From Brachionus rotundiformis (Eukaryota > Rotifera > Eurotatoria > Ploima > Brachionidae): 64,000 bases of DNA. The stretch covers positions 1,318,683 through 1,382,682 of the forward strand of contig JAESIW010000118.1 of assembly GCA_016802295.1 (NCBI GenBank), in the 5' to 3' direction. A model generated the notes under the pieces. The model worked only from the letters and a program-made list of their open reading frames with translations. It did no database searches and was not told the origin of the DNA. The position numbers were made by a program, and so were the translations under genes. Within the stretch, counting starts at the first letter, position 1, and every line of letters starts with the position of its first letter. Positions 14,318-25,905 of this stretch are shown here, in pieces.

Positions 14318-15196
14318 TTTTAGAAAGTGGAATTTAGAGACATGATATTTATATATTCAAACTTTTTATCTAAAATTTTAAAATCTCATGACTGCAAATT
14401 ATTACGATTCGAAAATTCTTATGAAATTATAAACAAATAAATAATTTGCAATGATAATTATAAAAGATAAACTATAGCCAACTAAACTTGCAAAGGAAGT
14501 CTTCAATGATAGCTGCATTTCACTTTCACATAGAAAACACTGAAGAAGTCACGTGAAGCTTATTGATAATTTTTTATTTTTATTCAAATCCATCCAGGGC
14601 TTAAATCTTTCCACGAACCATTTATTGTCAAAACATATATTACTAAAGAATGGAATATTATACCTCTCTTTGATCTGAGAACAGTTTTTAAGCTTTTTCT
14701 TGAATCAGGACTCCTGATTCCAGTCCAGATTGGCTTGGAGAGTTCACAAACGAGATGTTTTGATGCAGCCAGTATTTCATTTGTGTACATTACAAATAAA
14801 TGATCCAAGCGCTATTTTGTGGTAATTCACTGGTAACATGACTCCATTTTGCCCAATTACGACTAATCGAAATTCAGAAATGATTACTTAATTTTTTAGC
14901 TTCACTCACTTGATTGTTTTTAAAATAGGAAATAAATTAGAATCATTATTTATGATATTTATTTTAGTTTTTATTAATGTTATTGATTTCAAATTAAATT
15001 TTAACTAATAAATTGAAGAGTTTAAAAAAATCAAGGACGGATATCAAATAAAAATATTTAAATCATAAAAGTATTTTAATGAAAATAAAGACGGAAAAAA
15101 TACTAAATTATATTAAAAAATTTTACCATTTTTATATGTGTATTTTAATTAAAGTTTTATTAAAATTCCTTTTTTTAAATTTTTAATAACATTAAA
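14318..15196. other. Intergenic region, one unassigned frame
   Basis: AT-rich apart from a less AT-rich patch at about 14580-14810. There a 74-codon frame is open on the minus strand (MDHLFVMYTNEILAAS...) and a frame of about 70 codons without Met is open on the plus strand. Neither resembles a known protein. The patch may be a fragment of a dispersed repeat. Confidence 0.4.
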
Positions 15197-16730
15197 ATGT
15201 CTAAAATTAAAATAGAAAATGTAGATAAAATGGAAAAAAGTACAACCGAATTGAGAAGTAACAAATCTTCCGATTCTGGACAAATAAAATCCACTTGGTT
15301 TAGGAAGACTTTCACAAACAAGTGCTCCAACTTGGAAGTTTATCCACTCAATTGTAGAGTTTATTGCATCATTATGAGTTATCCTCTCATTTTAATGAGA
15401 ATTATTGGCTTATATCATAGAAAAAATGATAAATGGTACATTAAATTGTATTCACTTGGTATTATTATTATTCTTTGGCTGAGTTTTGCTCGACTCTTTA
15501 GTCTATTTGAATTTTGGTATGGCGGATCTGAATCTTCATCAAGACTGGTTTACAATATTGACATAATCTTATGGTGTTTTGTTAATGCGACAAGTGCAAC
15601 AATTTTTTATATAAATCAAGAATTTGTGTCCAGAGAAAATCATTTAATTCACGAATTATCATTCTATTTAGACAAATATTCTAATGAAAAGACCAAAACT
15701 CTCAAAAGAAAAATATTAATTTATTTTTTATTTGGAATTTTGTCTTCATTATATAATTCAATAAGCGTTATATTGAGTTTTTTTGGTCCTGATTATTTTT
15801 TTGAAGCTTTTGGATTATTTTTGTCTCCATTTCATAAAGCGACATGGTCTAAGAACAATGTTCCTTACAAGTTATTAAACATTGTTGTTTTATTATACAC
15901 AAGTTTTGTCTGGACCACCACTATATTTTATTATTTGGCTCATTGTGAAATGGTTATTTTTATTTTCAAGAATTTTAACAAAGAATTCAGAAATTTAATC
16001 AATGACAAAATTTTGGTATCTCATAGAACCAATGATGATGAAGACATATATGAAGTCGAAGATAAATTTGATGAATTAAGAAAAAAACATTTAAAAATAT
16101 GCAAAATTATTCAACAAATGAATAAATGTTATCAACAATTTGTTGGAATAACTTTATTGATTTATATAACTATTATTTTATTATTACTTTACATTATCAC
16201 AGGTTGGAATGCTAATTGTATTCAAGGAATCATGACATTTCTGTATCCATTTTGGTCTATAGTAATTATGTTTTTTATCTTTTTATCTGTGCTTTTTGGT
16301 GCCAGGATTCAAGGCCAATTTTCAGATATTTTGGATGATTTACTCGAAATTAATTTAGCTGAATTTACAAACAGTTTTTGCTTTAAAGTAATAAATAATT
16401 TAAACTTAAGAAAATTAAAACTTTTCTAAAAGATTAACCTAATGACAAATAAATTGATTCATGGAGCTCCGTATTTGACTGCATTTGGATTGATTAATTT
16501 AAGTAATTAAATTTTTTTTATATCAAATTTTTTTATCTAAATATTTATAATTATAGATAAAGAATTTATCTTAACAGTAAGTATTGATTATTCAGCAATT
16601 TAATTTATTTTTTAAATTTATTAAAAAAAAGGTTTACGGAACTCTATTGTCCTATTTTATTGTAGTATATCAATTTAAGAGTGCTGAACAGACACCAATA
16701 TGTAACCAAAATGCAAACTCAACTGCTTAA
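15197..16730 (+). CDS. Gustatory-receptor-like seven-transmembrane protein (7tm_7/GRL)
   Basis: A predicted membrane protein of about 440 residues with an intracellular N-terminus and about seven hydrophobic segments, in the insect gustatory/odorant receptor superfamily of ligand-gated channels. The long first exon (15197-16387) contains the loop before TM6 (LRKKHLKICKIIQQMNKCY). The diagnostic C-terminus is in small exons: 16433-16502 gives GAPYLTAFGLINL, a 20-nt exon at 16557-16576 gives KEFILT, and 16632-16730 gives VYGTLLSYFIVVYQF before the stop. That last block matches the family's TYxxVLxQF signature. Introns are 45, 54 and 55 bp. Ligand unknown. A simple frame reading would truncate it at 16429. 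Confidence 0.85.
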
Positions 16731-17129
16731 AACAACAAGTTGGTAAAAAAATAATTAAAATTATAAATTAAACCCATAATAAATGAAACAATTTAGTCTT
16801 AATTAAAATAAAGAAATTATTTTGAATGTTTTTTTTTAAATATCTATTAAAATATTGCTCTCAAACTCAAATATAATGCCAAATAACAAAATCAAGAGAT
16901 TTGATAAAAAATGTTTAAAACCAAATTTTACTTATAGCTCTAAAAAAAAATCATAAAATAAATAACAAGCTAGATTATAAAAAAAATGATATTTTAAAAT
17001 TAATTTTATCAAACAAAACTTAAATTTTGCCAAGTATAAAATTAAATCACATGAACACATAAAGCATTTTCTAAAAGCTTAAATAATTTTGTTCATTTAT
17101 TAAAAAAAAAATAAAAGAAAAAACTAAAA
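16731..17129. other. Intergenic, nothing recognised
   Basis: AT-rich spacer between two same-strand genes, presumably 3' UTR and promoter. I see no coding frame or repeat. Confidence 0.6.
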
Positions 17130-18927
17130 ATGACTTCAACTGATGCTTTTTTGGACAAATTTTATCAACACGTTGACCAAAACAAAGACAAGTATATTAA
17201 TAGACTGAAAGAGTTGGTAGAAATACCAAGTGTGTCTGCGTGGGCAGCAAATAGAGAAGATGTTTTCAAAGTGTGCAATGTGGTAGCTGATGTATGCTAA
17301 TTTTAAAATTAAATTTTAATTTTGTTAACTATTATCTATTTATAAAAAGCAATTGAAAAAATTAGGTGCTAGTGTTGAATTAGCTGACATAGGAGATCAG
17401 ACTCTACCAGATGGAACTAAGATTAAGCTTCCACCACTTGTCTTTGGCCAACTTGGAAATGACTCCAACAAAAAAACAGTCCTAATTTATGGACATTTAG
17501 ACGTTCAGCCAGCGGCTTTGGTATTAAAAGAAAAACTGTTTTCTTCCATTTCTATTCTATATTTTTAAAGTCTGATGGTTGGGATAGCGAACCTTTTGTT
17601 TTGACCGAAAGAGATGGCAAACTTTACGGTAGAGGTTCAACTGATGATAAAGGACCAGTTCTTGATTGGATAAATGCGATAGAGGCTTATCAAGAACTTA
17701 ACCAGGATATTCCCATAAATTTGAAATTTTGCTTTGAGGGTATGGAAGAATCTGGTTCAGAGGGGTTGGATGAAGAACTAGCAAGACGTAAAGATACTTT
17801 CCTAAAAAACGTAGATTATGTTTGCATCAGTGATAACTATTGGCTTGGAACAAAAAAACCATGTATTACTTATGGTCTTAGAGGCATATGCTACTTTTTC
17901 ATAGAAGTAGAATCATCTACCAAAGATTTACATTCTGGTGTATTTGGAGGCTCAGTGTAAAGCTTTACATTTAAGGTTAAAAAGTAATATTATTCTATTA
18001 TAATTAAAGCCATGAATCGATGGTGGATTTGATCTCTCTAATGAATACTTTGGTAGATGGTAAGGGAAAAATCTTAGTCCCAGGGGTGTATGATTCAGTG
18101 AAGGATTTGACACCAGAAGAGAAGAAGTTGTATGAACCAATTGATTTCTGTCAAGTTAGTTTTATCACTGTTGGTCATTTTTAATTTTTCTCTGTACAGG
18201 AAACTTACTGTAAAGAAAGTGGATGCTTTGGACTGATCCATGATGACAAAGTAAATACCTTGATGCATAGATGGAGATTTCCGTCATTGTCTCTTCATGG
18301 AATCGAAGGAGCATTTGACGGCTCGGGTGCAAAGACTGTAATCCCCAGAAAAGTTATTGGAAAGTTTTCCATCAGAATTGTTCCAGATCAAGATCCGAAA
18401 GAAATTGAAAGACTTGTTGTGACTTACTTGGAGAACGAGTTCAAAAAAAGAAATAGTCCAAACAAAATGAGGTGATTATCCAAAACCAAAGATTAACCAA
18501 TTGTCATTTTTTAAAATAATGAAATATAAGATCATTTATGTTCCATGGAGCCAAATCATGGGTTTCTGATTTTAATCATCCTCACTATCAGGCTGCCATA
18601 AATTCAATGAAGAGAGTGTTTAAAACTGAGCCCGATCTTACCAGAGAAGGCGGTTCGATCCCTGTTACTTTAACATTTCAAGAATTGACTGGAAAAAATG
18701 TGCTTCTTTTACCAATTGGTAGCTTTTAATTGTAAAAAAATTTAAAATTAAATTTTTATTTTAAGGCGCTTCGGATGATGGTGCTCATTCCCAGAATGAG
18801 AAAATAAATATTACTAATTATATCGAAGGAGTAAGTATTTACAAATTAAGAAAAAAATTATCTTAAAATGGTATTTTTACAGGTCAAACTCCTCGGTACA
18901 TACTTCCAAGAAGTTGCCAAGCTCTGA
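17130..18927 (+). CDS. CNDP2: Cytosolic non-specific dipeptidase (CNDP2, M20 family)
   Basis: A zinc or manganese M20 metallopeptidase that hydrolyses dipeptides such as Cys-Gly in the cytosol. Exons join from MTSTDAFLDKFYQHVDQNKD to a C-terminus GVKLLGTYFQEVAKL. Metal ligands are visible: His in YGHLDVQPA, bridging Asp in STDDKGPV, catalytic Glu pair in GMEESGSEGL, Asp in CISDNYWLG and His in ASDDGAHSQNEK. The dimer-contributed His of DLHSGVFGG is also present. Other family blocks are HRWRFPSLSLHGIEGAF and DLTREGGSIPVTLTFQE. Introns are about 50-55 bp, including one right after GGSV that rejoins as VHESMVDL. No signal peptide, consistent with CNDP2 rather than secreted CNDP1. It appears intact. 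Confidence 0.93.
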
Positions 18928-20248
18928 ATTATTTATTTGAAAAAAAGACAAAATTAAAATTTTTTTTACTCTTTTTTTAATTTTCTTAAATAAAAAAAAT
19001 CAAATTTTAATTAATAAAATTAATAGCAATAAAATAAAAACTTTGTCTCTGAATAAAATCTTAAAATTTGAAAACAAAAGTCCCTTTTGGCAAACATGGC
19101 TTGAGCAGATTATTTTTATATTGACTTACAATTAATATATGTACTTTAATATTAAATATTCCCTTCTAGTTTGTTTTTAATTCAACTTAAGAACATTAAA
19201 AATAGATTAAGTCAAAATTTGCCAAGAAATTGAGTATAAATTAGTCTTGATAAATTTACAAATTTCATATTTTCCCATTCTGTATAGTACAATGACTTTT
19301 TTGAAAGGTGAGTAGATAAATGGTATATGGAAAAAATAAAAAGTTAACATTTTTCTATTGTTTTTCAATATATTGTTATTTAAGTATAGAAAAAGATAGA
19401 AATTTTTCAGATATTTTAATAATGACATAAAAGGGTATTAAATTAATAAAAAATCCATTAATAGATAGTAGAACCAGGCTAAATTAAATCAGATTTGTAA
19501 TAGTAGTATGGGTATTTTTTTAAATGTCCGAAATTTAAATATTTTTCTTTAAGCTAATTGACTAGAAAAATTGCCAATGACTTTTCCAATGAGTCAAAAT
19601 TGTAATGCATCATTTATTTATTTATTTGTTCATTTTTTAAATTTGTGTCACAATTCAATTTTTGGTTGATCTTAGCAAAGTTTATACGAATATCTTATTT
19701 CAAAATATTTTCAATTTTTAAGTAAAAGATCATATTTTTTTAATTTTCCACTTTTTTATAAGCTTCTGAAAGAATTATCTAAATATTTGTTAATAAAGTT
19801 CACGTTAATTTCGACAAATTTAGTTCTTAATTTTGAGTAAAACATATAAAAAAGTTTAAATTTGTTATCTTAACTAATAATAATATTAACAACTTTGGAA
19901 ACGGATATTACGGGCCAAATTTAAAACTAGAAAACTTTGATCTTTATGATACGTCACCTCTTTCTCTTTCAAGACTTTGTAAATTTTTAATAAGAAATCA
20001 TGAAAAGAGTATTTGCTAATATTTGTTTTCTTTAATTATTCTCATGTCAAAAATTAAATTATAATTGTATTTTCATATAAAATTAAATTTTCTGGTATGT
20101 TAGATAGTCACTAAAATCATTTAACTATAAAAATTTCTTTTGACTAAGTAATAAAAAAATAAAATTGTCAAAATATCAAAGCTTTTTTATACTATAAATA
20201 ATTTCGATATAATTATTAGAATTTAGGCTATTGAACTAGCTCGCAAGC
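18928..20248. other. Long intergenic stretch
   Basis: AT-rich, with no ATG-initiated gene I trust. The 73-codon minus-strand frame at 19207-19428 is Leu/Phe/Asn-rich chance sequence. The only notable content is the SOCS-box-like frame at 19837-20019, listed separately. Confidence 0.5.
19837..20019 (+). pseudogene. Orphan SOCS-box-like terminal exon or fragment
   Basis: A 60-codon frame with no Met ends in SPLSLSRLCKFLIRNHEKS plus two residues and a stop. It fits the Elongin-BC box consensus ([APST]-L-x3-C-x3-[AILV]) and the wider SOCS-box pattern P-x-SL-x2-LC-[RK]-x2-IR. Local base composition is less AT-rich than its surroundings from about 19890. SOCS boxes sit at protein C-termini, so the position before a stop is right, but I found no upstream exon with a matching substrate-binding domain. 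It could be the last exon of a gene I cannot see, a relic, or chance. Confidence 0.3.
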
Positions 20249-20524
20249 ATGGTCAATTTAATGTCGAGAGGAATCAAAATGGTCACCAAATCGATTAAAG
20301 ATTTTACCAAAAAAAGCAAGAAGATAATCAGCAAATTGGACATTCACAAATGTAGAAAAAGTAGAAACTCTTTTCAGCCCTACTGTCAACATGAAGAAAG
20401 TACTGATACTTTTACATCGATTTACTCAGAAAATTTTGACTCACCGGACGAAATCGACTCAATAGACACTGAAATTTTAAAAGAAATAGAAATGTTGGAC
20501 TTCTTTCTCAAGCAGAACGAATAA
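20249..20524 (+). CDS. Small charged hypothetical protein
   Basis: Single-exon frame of 91 residues with a well-placed ATG (GCATGG context). The N-terminal half is basic (RGIKMVTKSIKDFTKKSKK) and the C-terminal half acidic, ending EMLDFFLKQNE. There is no signal peptide or membrane segment. Composition is more coding-like than the flanks, with balanced Ser/Asp/Glu/Lys. I recognise no family. It is probably a genuine small intracellular protein. Confidence 0.5.
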   Translation: MVNLMSRGIKMVTKSIKDFTKKSKKIISKLDIHKCRKSRNSFQPYCQHEESTDTFTSIYSENFDSPDEIDSIDTEILKEIEMLDFFLKQNE

Positions 20525-21598
20525 TTAATCAAACTTTTAATAATTAGCTTTGGAAAAAGTTAATTTTTTTTCATCATTAAAAAATAGATTAAATTCTATT
20601 TTCTTTTACTTAAATTTAAAGTAAAAGATTTAGATAGAATTTGTTTTTTCATTCGATTAGGATTATTAATCCTAATATTATTTAATTAATTGTAATTTTT
20701 TGTTTCTTATCTCAAACTGAACTGTAAATAAAAATAAATATAATTTTCTTTTCAAAATATCTCATTCTTAATAAAAGTCTATCTGCTTCAATTATCTTCG
20801 ATCTTTTAAATTAATCTTAGGACTAAATTTGACCAAAGAGCAATCAACCTATTTTTAATCAAATTTACTAATTTACTTAATATAGAAAATATTTCAATAA
20901 GTAAATTTTTAATTTAGTAATTAAATAAAAAAATTAATAATTATTTATTAAAATATTTTATGAGCATTTTTAAGCACACATGACGCAATGGTATGATTTT
21001 ATTTTTCAATCATTAGTAATGCATTGTTCATTAATAATATAATTATTTAAAATTATTTTACACTCAAAAATTTGACATGATAGATATTTTTCTCCAATAA
21101 GTTTAAATAAATTTTAATCAAATATAAAAATTAATTTTGTTGTCAAAATTTTGAAGTGTTATAAACGAGACCATCATACTAATTCAACTGACTCGGATCA
21201 GTTTAATTAATTTCACAAACTCCAATCTAAATTTTTAAATAACCTAGAGTAGCATAATAATTAAAACAAAAAAGTAAATTAACCAAACCAGGTTTTTTCT
21301 GATTTCTAATCTAAAATAGGCTCAACGCTCTCATAACTTTTACCTACAATTAATTGTAATCAATATTCCTAGTGTTTGTAGCTAAAACTTGCTAAAACTC
21401 TACAAGTCTAAGAATTAACTTGTTAAAAAATAAAAACTTGAATTATTTTAATTACTCAAAGTGATAAAGATAAAACTCTATTTGCATATTTCCAGCAGAT
21501 GTGGAACTATAATAATCAATCCTTGAACATGTGCTCCCTCAATTATATCTTTAAGTGCCTAAATGCTTAAAATTTACCAAAGTTTCTTCGATTAAAAG
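20525..21598. other. Intergenic, nothing recognised
   Basis: AT-rich spacer of about 1.1 kb before the innexin gene. Both strands are full of stops. No repeats beyond short A/T runs are seen. Confidence 0.6.
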
Positions 21599-22999
21599 AT
21601 GGGCTTTCTCAAAAATATTCTCAATACAGATGATTTAGATGATGTTTACATCTACCAAAATTCCTATTTGGACATAGCTGACAAATTAAATTGGCAAATT
21701 ACTGTTAATATACTGCTCGTGTTCACTTTTCTGGTCTCAAATCTAAAGAATTTTGTCCACAAAATAATAAGCTGCACAGTTCCAATTTATTTTTCGGACA
21801 ACCAAGAAGAATATGCCAATTTGGTATGCTATATAAGCAACAAATTTTTTGTGGATGATACCGAAAGAGTCATAATTAGTCAAAATTTTACTCCCGAGCC
21901 TATCGGATTTGATAACCAAATACTTACCAGAAATGATGGTCAAGAAACACCATTGGTTATTTCATACTACATTTGGGTACCTTATATTCTAGTTGTTCAA
22001 GCACTTTTATTCCTTTTTACCAAGAATATATGGATTTATTCGTTCCGAAACTTAACCTATTTGGACCTAAAAGAGCTCTGTAAATCGGCTGAAATGTGCA
22101 AAAATGTAAAAAGCTTAGTTGTTTATGACTCAACGGGAAATATCTTAAGATTATCTGATGAGCTTGTTGAAAATCCTCACTTAAACTATTTAATCACAGA
22201 GCTTAATAAACTTATTTACCCATTAGAGAAAAACAATAGATCTTTAGCTGATAAGATTAGAAATAAGCGTCTGTGTATTATCTATGTGGTGATCAAAATT
22301 TTGAATTTTGCCAACATGACGATCCAGGTAATGTTGATCAGATTTTTTTTGCAAACTGATCTGTACAACTTGACCCTGAAACCAATTTGGATGTTTTTAA
22401 CTGATGTGTTACCATTGTTTTGGTCAAGCGAATCGAATCAGAGAAATGAGTTGATTGACCCGAAAGCAAGCTATTTGCCAAGTTCAATTTATTTCCCTCT
22501 TAAAAGTATGTGCATATTTCGTATACGAGAATTGACCAAGACCAATTCCTACGCAGTTATGTGTAGCTTGCCGATTAATCTTTTTATTCAGTACATGTTT
22601 GTTTTTTTCTCAATTTGGTACTTGTCACTGTTGGCAATTAATGCATACTATCTGTTCAAATGGACAAGAATATTCACAAATGCCAATGAATATAACTATG
22701 TGAGAAAAAATCTCCTAAAAGGTTTTAGACTCAATCTACCTGGTTTTAAAAATAAAGATTGCTCAACACTGAGACACATGAGAGATAATTTAAACAAACA
22801 AGAATCAGAAAATAATTGTTGTGAAAATAATTTTAGAGATTTTTTTAATTATTATTTAAAATCGGACTTTATTTTTGTTCTTAGAATAATTAGTTTATCT
22901 CACGAAAGTAAATTGAATAATTTAATGCGGAATGTTTTGATTTACCATTGGAAGATGTTCAAAGATTTCAAGGAATCCAAATTTTTATTATACCAATAA
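21599..22999 (+). CDS. Innexin (gap-junction / hemichannel protein)
   Basis: Four-transmembrane channel subunit of 466 residues in a single exon. TM1 is near residues 35-60 (VNILLVFTFLVSNL). The first extracellular loop holds ISCTVPIYF and the Cys of VCYISNKFF. The family hallmark before TM2 appears as YYIWVPYILVVQALLF (YYQWVPF type). TM3 follows the cytoplasmic loop, the second extracellular loop has two Cys (SMCIFRIRE and VMCSLPINLF), and TM4 is FVFFSIWYLSLLAI. A long C-terminal tail is presumably cytoplasmic. It appears intact. Neighbouring genes have many introns, so the lack of introns is notable but common for innexin paralogues. Confidence 0.9.
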   Translation: MGFLKNILNTDDLDDVYIYQNSYLDIADKLNWQITVNILLVFTFLVSNLKNFVHKIISCTVPIYFSDNQEEYANLVCYISNKFFVDDTERVIISQNFTPEPIGFDNQILTRNDGQETPLVISYYIWVPYILVVQALLFLFTKNIWIYSFRNLTYLDLKELCKSAEMCKNVKSLVVYDSTGNILRLSDELVENPHLNYLITELNKLIYPLEKNNRSLADKIRNKRLCIIYVVIKILNFANMTIQVMLIRFFLQTDLYNLTLKPIWMFLTDVLPLFWSSESNQRNELIDPKASYLPSSIYFPLKSMCIFRIRELTKTNSYAVMCSLPINLFIQYMFVFFSIWYLSLLAINAYYLFKWTRIFTNANEYNYVRKNLLKGFRLNLPGFKNKDCSTLRHMRDNLNKQESENNCCENNFRDFFNYYLKSDFIFVLRIISLSHESKLNNLMRNVLIYHWKMFKDFKESKFLLYQ

Positions 23000-23244
23000 A
23001 GCTTTAACTAATATTTTTTTTCATAATTTAATAAATTATTTCACAATTAATACTTCAATTTTAATTTTGATTAATCTGAATTTATATTTTTCTATTATAT
23101 TTACAAATTAAAAAAAGGAAATAAATAAAAAGGATTTAATAAAACGTCTCCTAGATATTTAAACATTTATTAAATTTTAGAGTACTTTTTTTAAAAAAAT
23201 AATTAAAAACTAGAGACAATAATAATTATTGCTAAAATAACACC

Positions 23245-24313
23245 ATGAAATTGAAATACCTAAATTCGATTATTCATCTAATAATCAATTTTTACTCAAT
23301 AATGACCAGTATAAAAGCTTTAAATGGTCCAGAATTTAATAAATATGAAAAGTTTAGAATCAATGATTTACAGAGATTCGACGTATCTCAAGATTTTCAG
23401 CTTAAAAATTCCTTATTTTCACTTGATGGCTTAAGTTTATTAAAATGTGGATCAATTTGTTCATCTAATGACAAATGTCTTTCATTTACTTTCAAAAAAT
23501 ATATGGACCAAGTTACCTGTGAGTTTTTTAAATCTAAGACTTTCACTCAAATGAACTTAATTGCCGATCAATATACATTTATTTACCTAAAAAAAGATGA
23601 AGTAGGTATCTCGACAACAACTACAACAACTACCACCACCACTACCACAACTACAACAACTACAACAGTTACCACCACTACCACAACTACAACAGTTACC
23701 ACCACCACTACCACAACTTTACCAACTACAACTCTAAATTACCAATGTATTAATAATGATTGCATTTGTTTTGACAAGAACAGGTTTTGTTCAATTTTTA
23801 GCCAATTTGTGATTGAATAAAAATTTATTTTCTCAAGTTTTTTTTCAAACAATATGAAAAAATGTATCAAATGTAAGGATGGATGGTTGGCCTTTAAAAA
23901 TATTTGTTACCAAGCATTCACTAGCTTAAAAAAGTGGCAAGAATATGTCGATTTTTGCAAATCATTAAATTCAACTTTGTTAATTGCAGAGGACTCAGAA
24001 AAATTTGAATACTTTAGATGGGTATCAAAAAATATAACTCTAATAACCTCAAATCAACGCACATGGGTAAATAGAGAAAAATTAAAAAAATAGATAAATG
24101 TTTTTTAATTTTTTATCAAAGGTTAATGCCAAATACAGTACAATTGGAGTATTCGAATGGGCAAATGGTCAACCATTAAATAAATCTTTTCTTTTTCCCA
24201 ATTTATTGACAATATTTACAGGTTGTTTCTCTTTTTATACAGCACCATATTCTTTATTAAGTATATTCTGGTGTAAAGTTCGATCTAGTGGAATTTGTGA
24301 ATACTCCGAGTGA
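23245..24313 (+). CDS. Secreted PAN + C-type-lectin-like protein, cluster member 1
   Basis: Three exons. Exon 1 has a signal peptide (MKLKYLNSIIHLIINFYS), a PAN/apple-like domain (LLKCGSICSSNDKCLSF ... CEFF), a Thr tract and a short Cys motif (YQCINNDCICF). Exon 2, after a phase-2 intron, starts the lectin-like fold (CIKCKDGWLAFKNICYQAF). Exon 3, after a phase-0 intron at Trp-Val, completes it (GVFEWANGQP ... SGICEY). The pattern of lectin-fold cysteines is kept, but no EPN-type calcium motif is obvious. The 35-residue tract after Ser is Thr with two Val, encoded by an ACN repeat at about 23610-23715. It is near-identical to the minus-strand gene at 34511-35496. The role is probably extracellular binding; the ligand is unknown. 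Confidence 0.82.
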
Positions 24314-24520
24314 TTTCATTTAATTTTTTTTATTGAAGCTAATCAAAAATTTTAAATTTGATTTTTTAATTGAATAAATCTAATCGACAAATAAATGAAA
24401 ATTATTTTTAAAGTTGCTATTAATATTAAATTTTTATTTAAAAAATCTTAAATTATCATTTATAAATTTATGGTTAATAGATTTATTAAAAGAAGTTTAT
24501 TTATTAAAATAAATTCTTTA

Positions 24521-25501
24521 TCACTCAAAATATTCGCACACTCCATTTGATGTTGATGCTTGTGATGAAACACCTAATTCAGGATTTTGGCTACCAGTTA
24601 GATAAGTAAATAAACCAAAATATGAATAATCATGGAAAATATTATTTATATATGATTTATTTATTGATGCTCTATTTGTCCACTGATAAACAGATTTTAC
24701 TTCATATTTTGCTGATACCTAATAAAATTTACTCTTTATTTTTTTGTTTTCTTTATTTATTTATTTATCAAAATCGTACCCACAAACGTAGATTTGAATT
24801 AATACTGGTCAAATTTTTTGCCACAAGAGCAAAAAAGTTAAATTTGTCAACTTCAACTGGCATCAATAGACTCGAGTTCAATGAACTACAAATACTTTCA
24901 TATTCTGACCATTTTTTGGCAACTGCAAACCCTTGGTAACAGCCATTTTTGTAAGGCAGCCAGCCATCTCTACACTTAACACACTTAAGCTGAATTGTTG
25001 AATAAAAGCTTTGATAAAATAAGCAAAAGACATAGACAAAGTTTTTATTTTTCATTTAACAAACCTCAATCTGTCAATACAAGTGCAAACTTGGTTCACA
25101 CAAGTGTAGTCCATTGGAGCTGTTGTTATTGGTAGTGTGGTCAATGTAGTTGTTGTAGTTGTTGTTTGAGTTCTAGTCAACATTTTTTTATATAAATTTG
25201 TGTTCAAATCAACAACCAAATAAGACAAATTAACTTGGTCATTGGAAAAAAGTGAACACACTTTTGATGGTCTTGAATGGGTAAAATAAAAGCATTTGAT
25301 TTCCATAGAACATTTACTTGAGCATTTCAATCGAGATACTCCAGTCAATATCTTGATTGTAAAATTGGCTTTGACATCTTGAACAAAGTCCAATTTATTA
25401 CTGGTATTTATGTTTACCATTGAGAATCTATTTTCTACATTCTGGACTATTTTCAAAAAGTTAGAAAAAATTGCCAATATTATTAAACAGATTAGGATCA
25501 T
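24521..25501 (-). CDS. Secreted PAN + C-type-lectin-like protein, cluster member 2
   Basis: Three exons with the same intron positions as member 1, with which it is convergent (about 207 bp between stops). Exon 1 has a hydrophobic leader (MILICLIILAIFSNFLKIV), a PAN-like domain (RLKCSSKCSMEIKCFYF), a short TTTT linker and YTCVNQVCTCIDRL. Exon 2 gives CVKCRDGWLPYKNGCYQGF, and exon 3 ends VYQWTNRASINKSY ... GVCEYFE. It is nearly identical to the plus-strand gene at 35720-36697, with only a few residue differences such as Gly/Ser in KNGCYQ and Val/Ile in GFAVAKK. The opposite strand shows a 105-codon frame that is only a shadow of exons 2-3. Confidence 0.82.
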
Positions 25502-25905
25502 GATGTCAAATTTTATTTATTTTATCTTTGTATTTTTAATAATATTTTCAAAAATATCAAAAAATATTTTTATAGTACTTGAAAAGTCTTATTTTAATAA
25601 ATAACCTATTTTAAATTACGTTATATCGGTAAGTTTATTAATATTTTTTAATAAGTTAACAAAAATTCAATATTTTTTTTCTAAATTGTTAATAAAAACT
25701 CAAATAACTCTTTCTCAGTACTTATAATTTGAATTTTCTAATAATAAGATTTTCTGAGGTAATTATTTTGTCTTTTTGAAATTATTTAATTTATGCTTTA
25801 AAGGTTTGATTAATTTTTCTTTTGTTTTATCTTTTTTTCATGATTGCATTTAGTAATGAGTTGAATAAAAAAGATATTAATTTTTATTTTGTTTTCTATA
25901 AATTT
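25502..25905. other. Spacer between lectin genes
   Basis: AT-rich. The part next to 25501 (about 60 bp) resembles the 5' flank of the copy at 35720. Nothing else is recognised. Confidence 0.5.

Noticed and set aside
19207..19428. 73-codon minus-strand frame
   Set aside because: It is dominated by Leu, Phe, Asn and Lys as expected by chance in AT-rich DNA, with no homology or splice partner.
24622..24939. 105-codon plus-strand frame with a hydrophobic N-terminus
   Set aside because: It is antisense to exons 2-3 of lectin member 2; the same shadow appears opposite member 6 (36282-36596), because those exons are near-identical.
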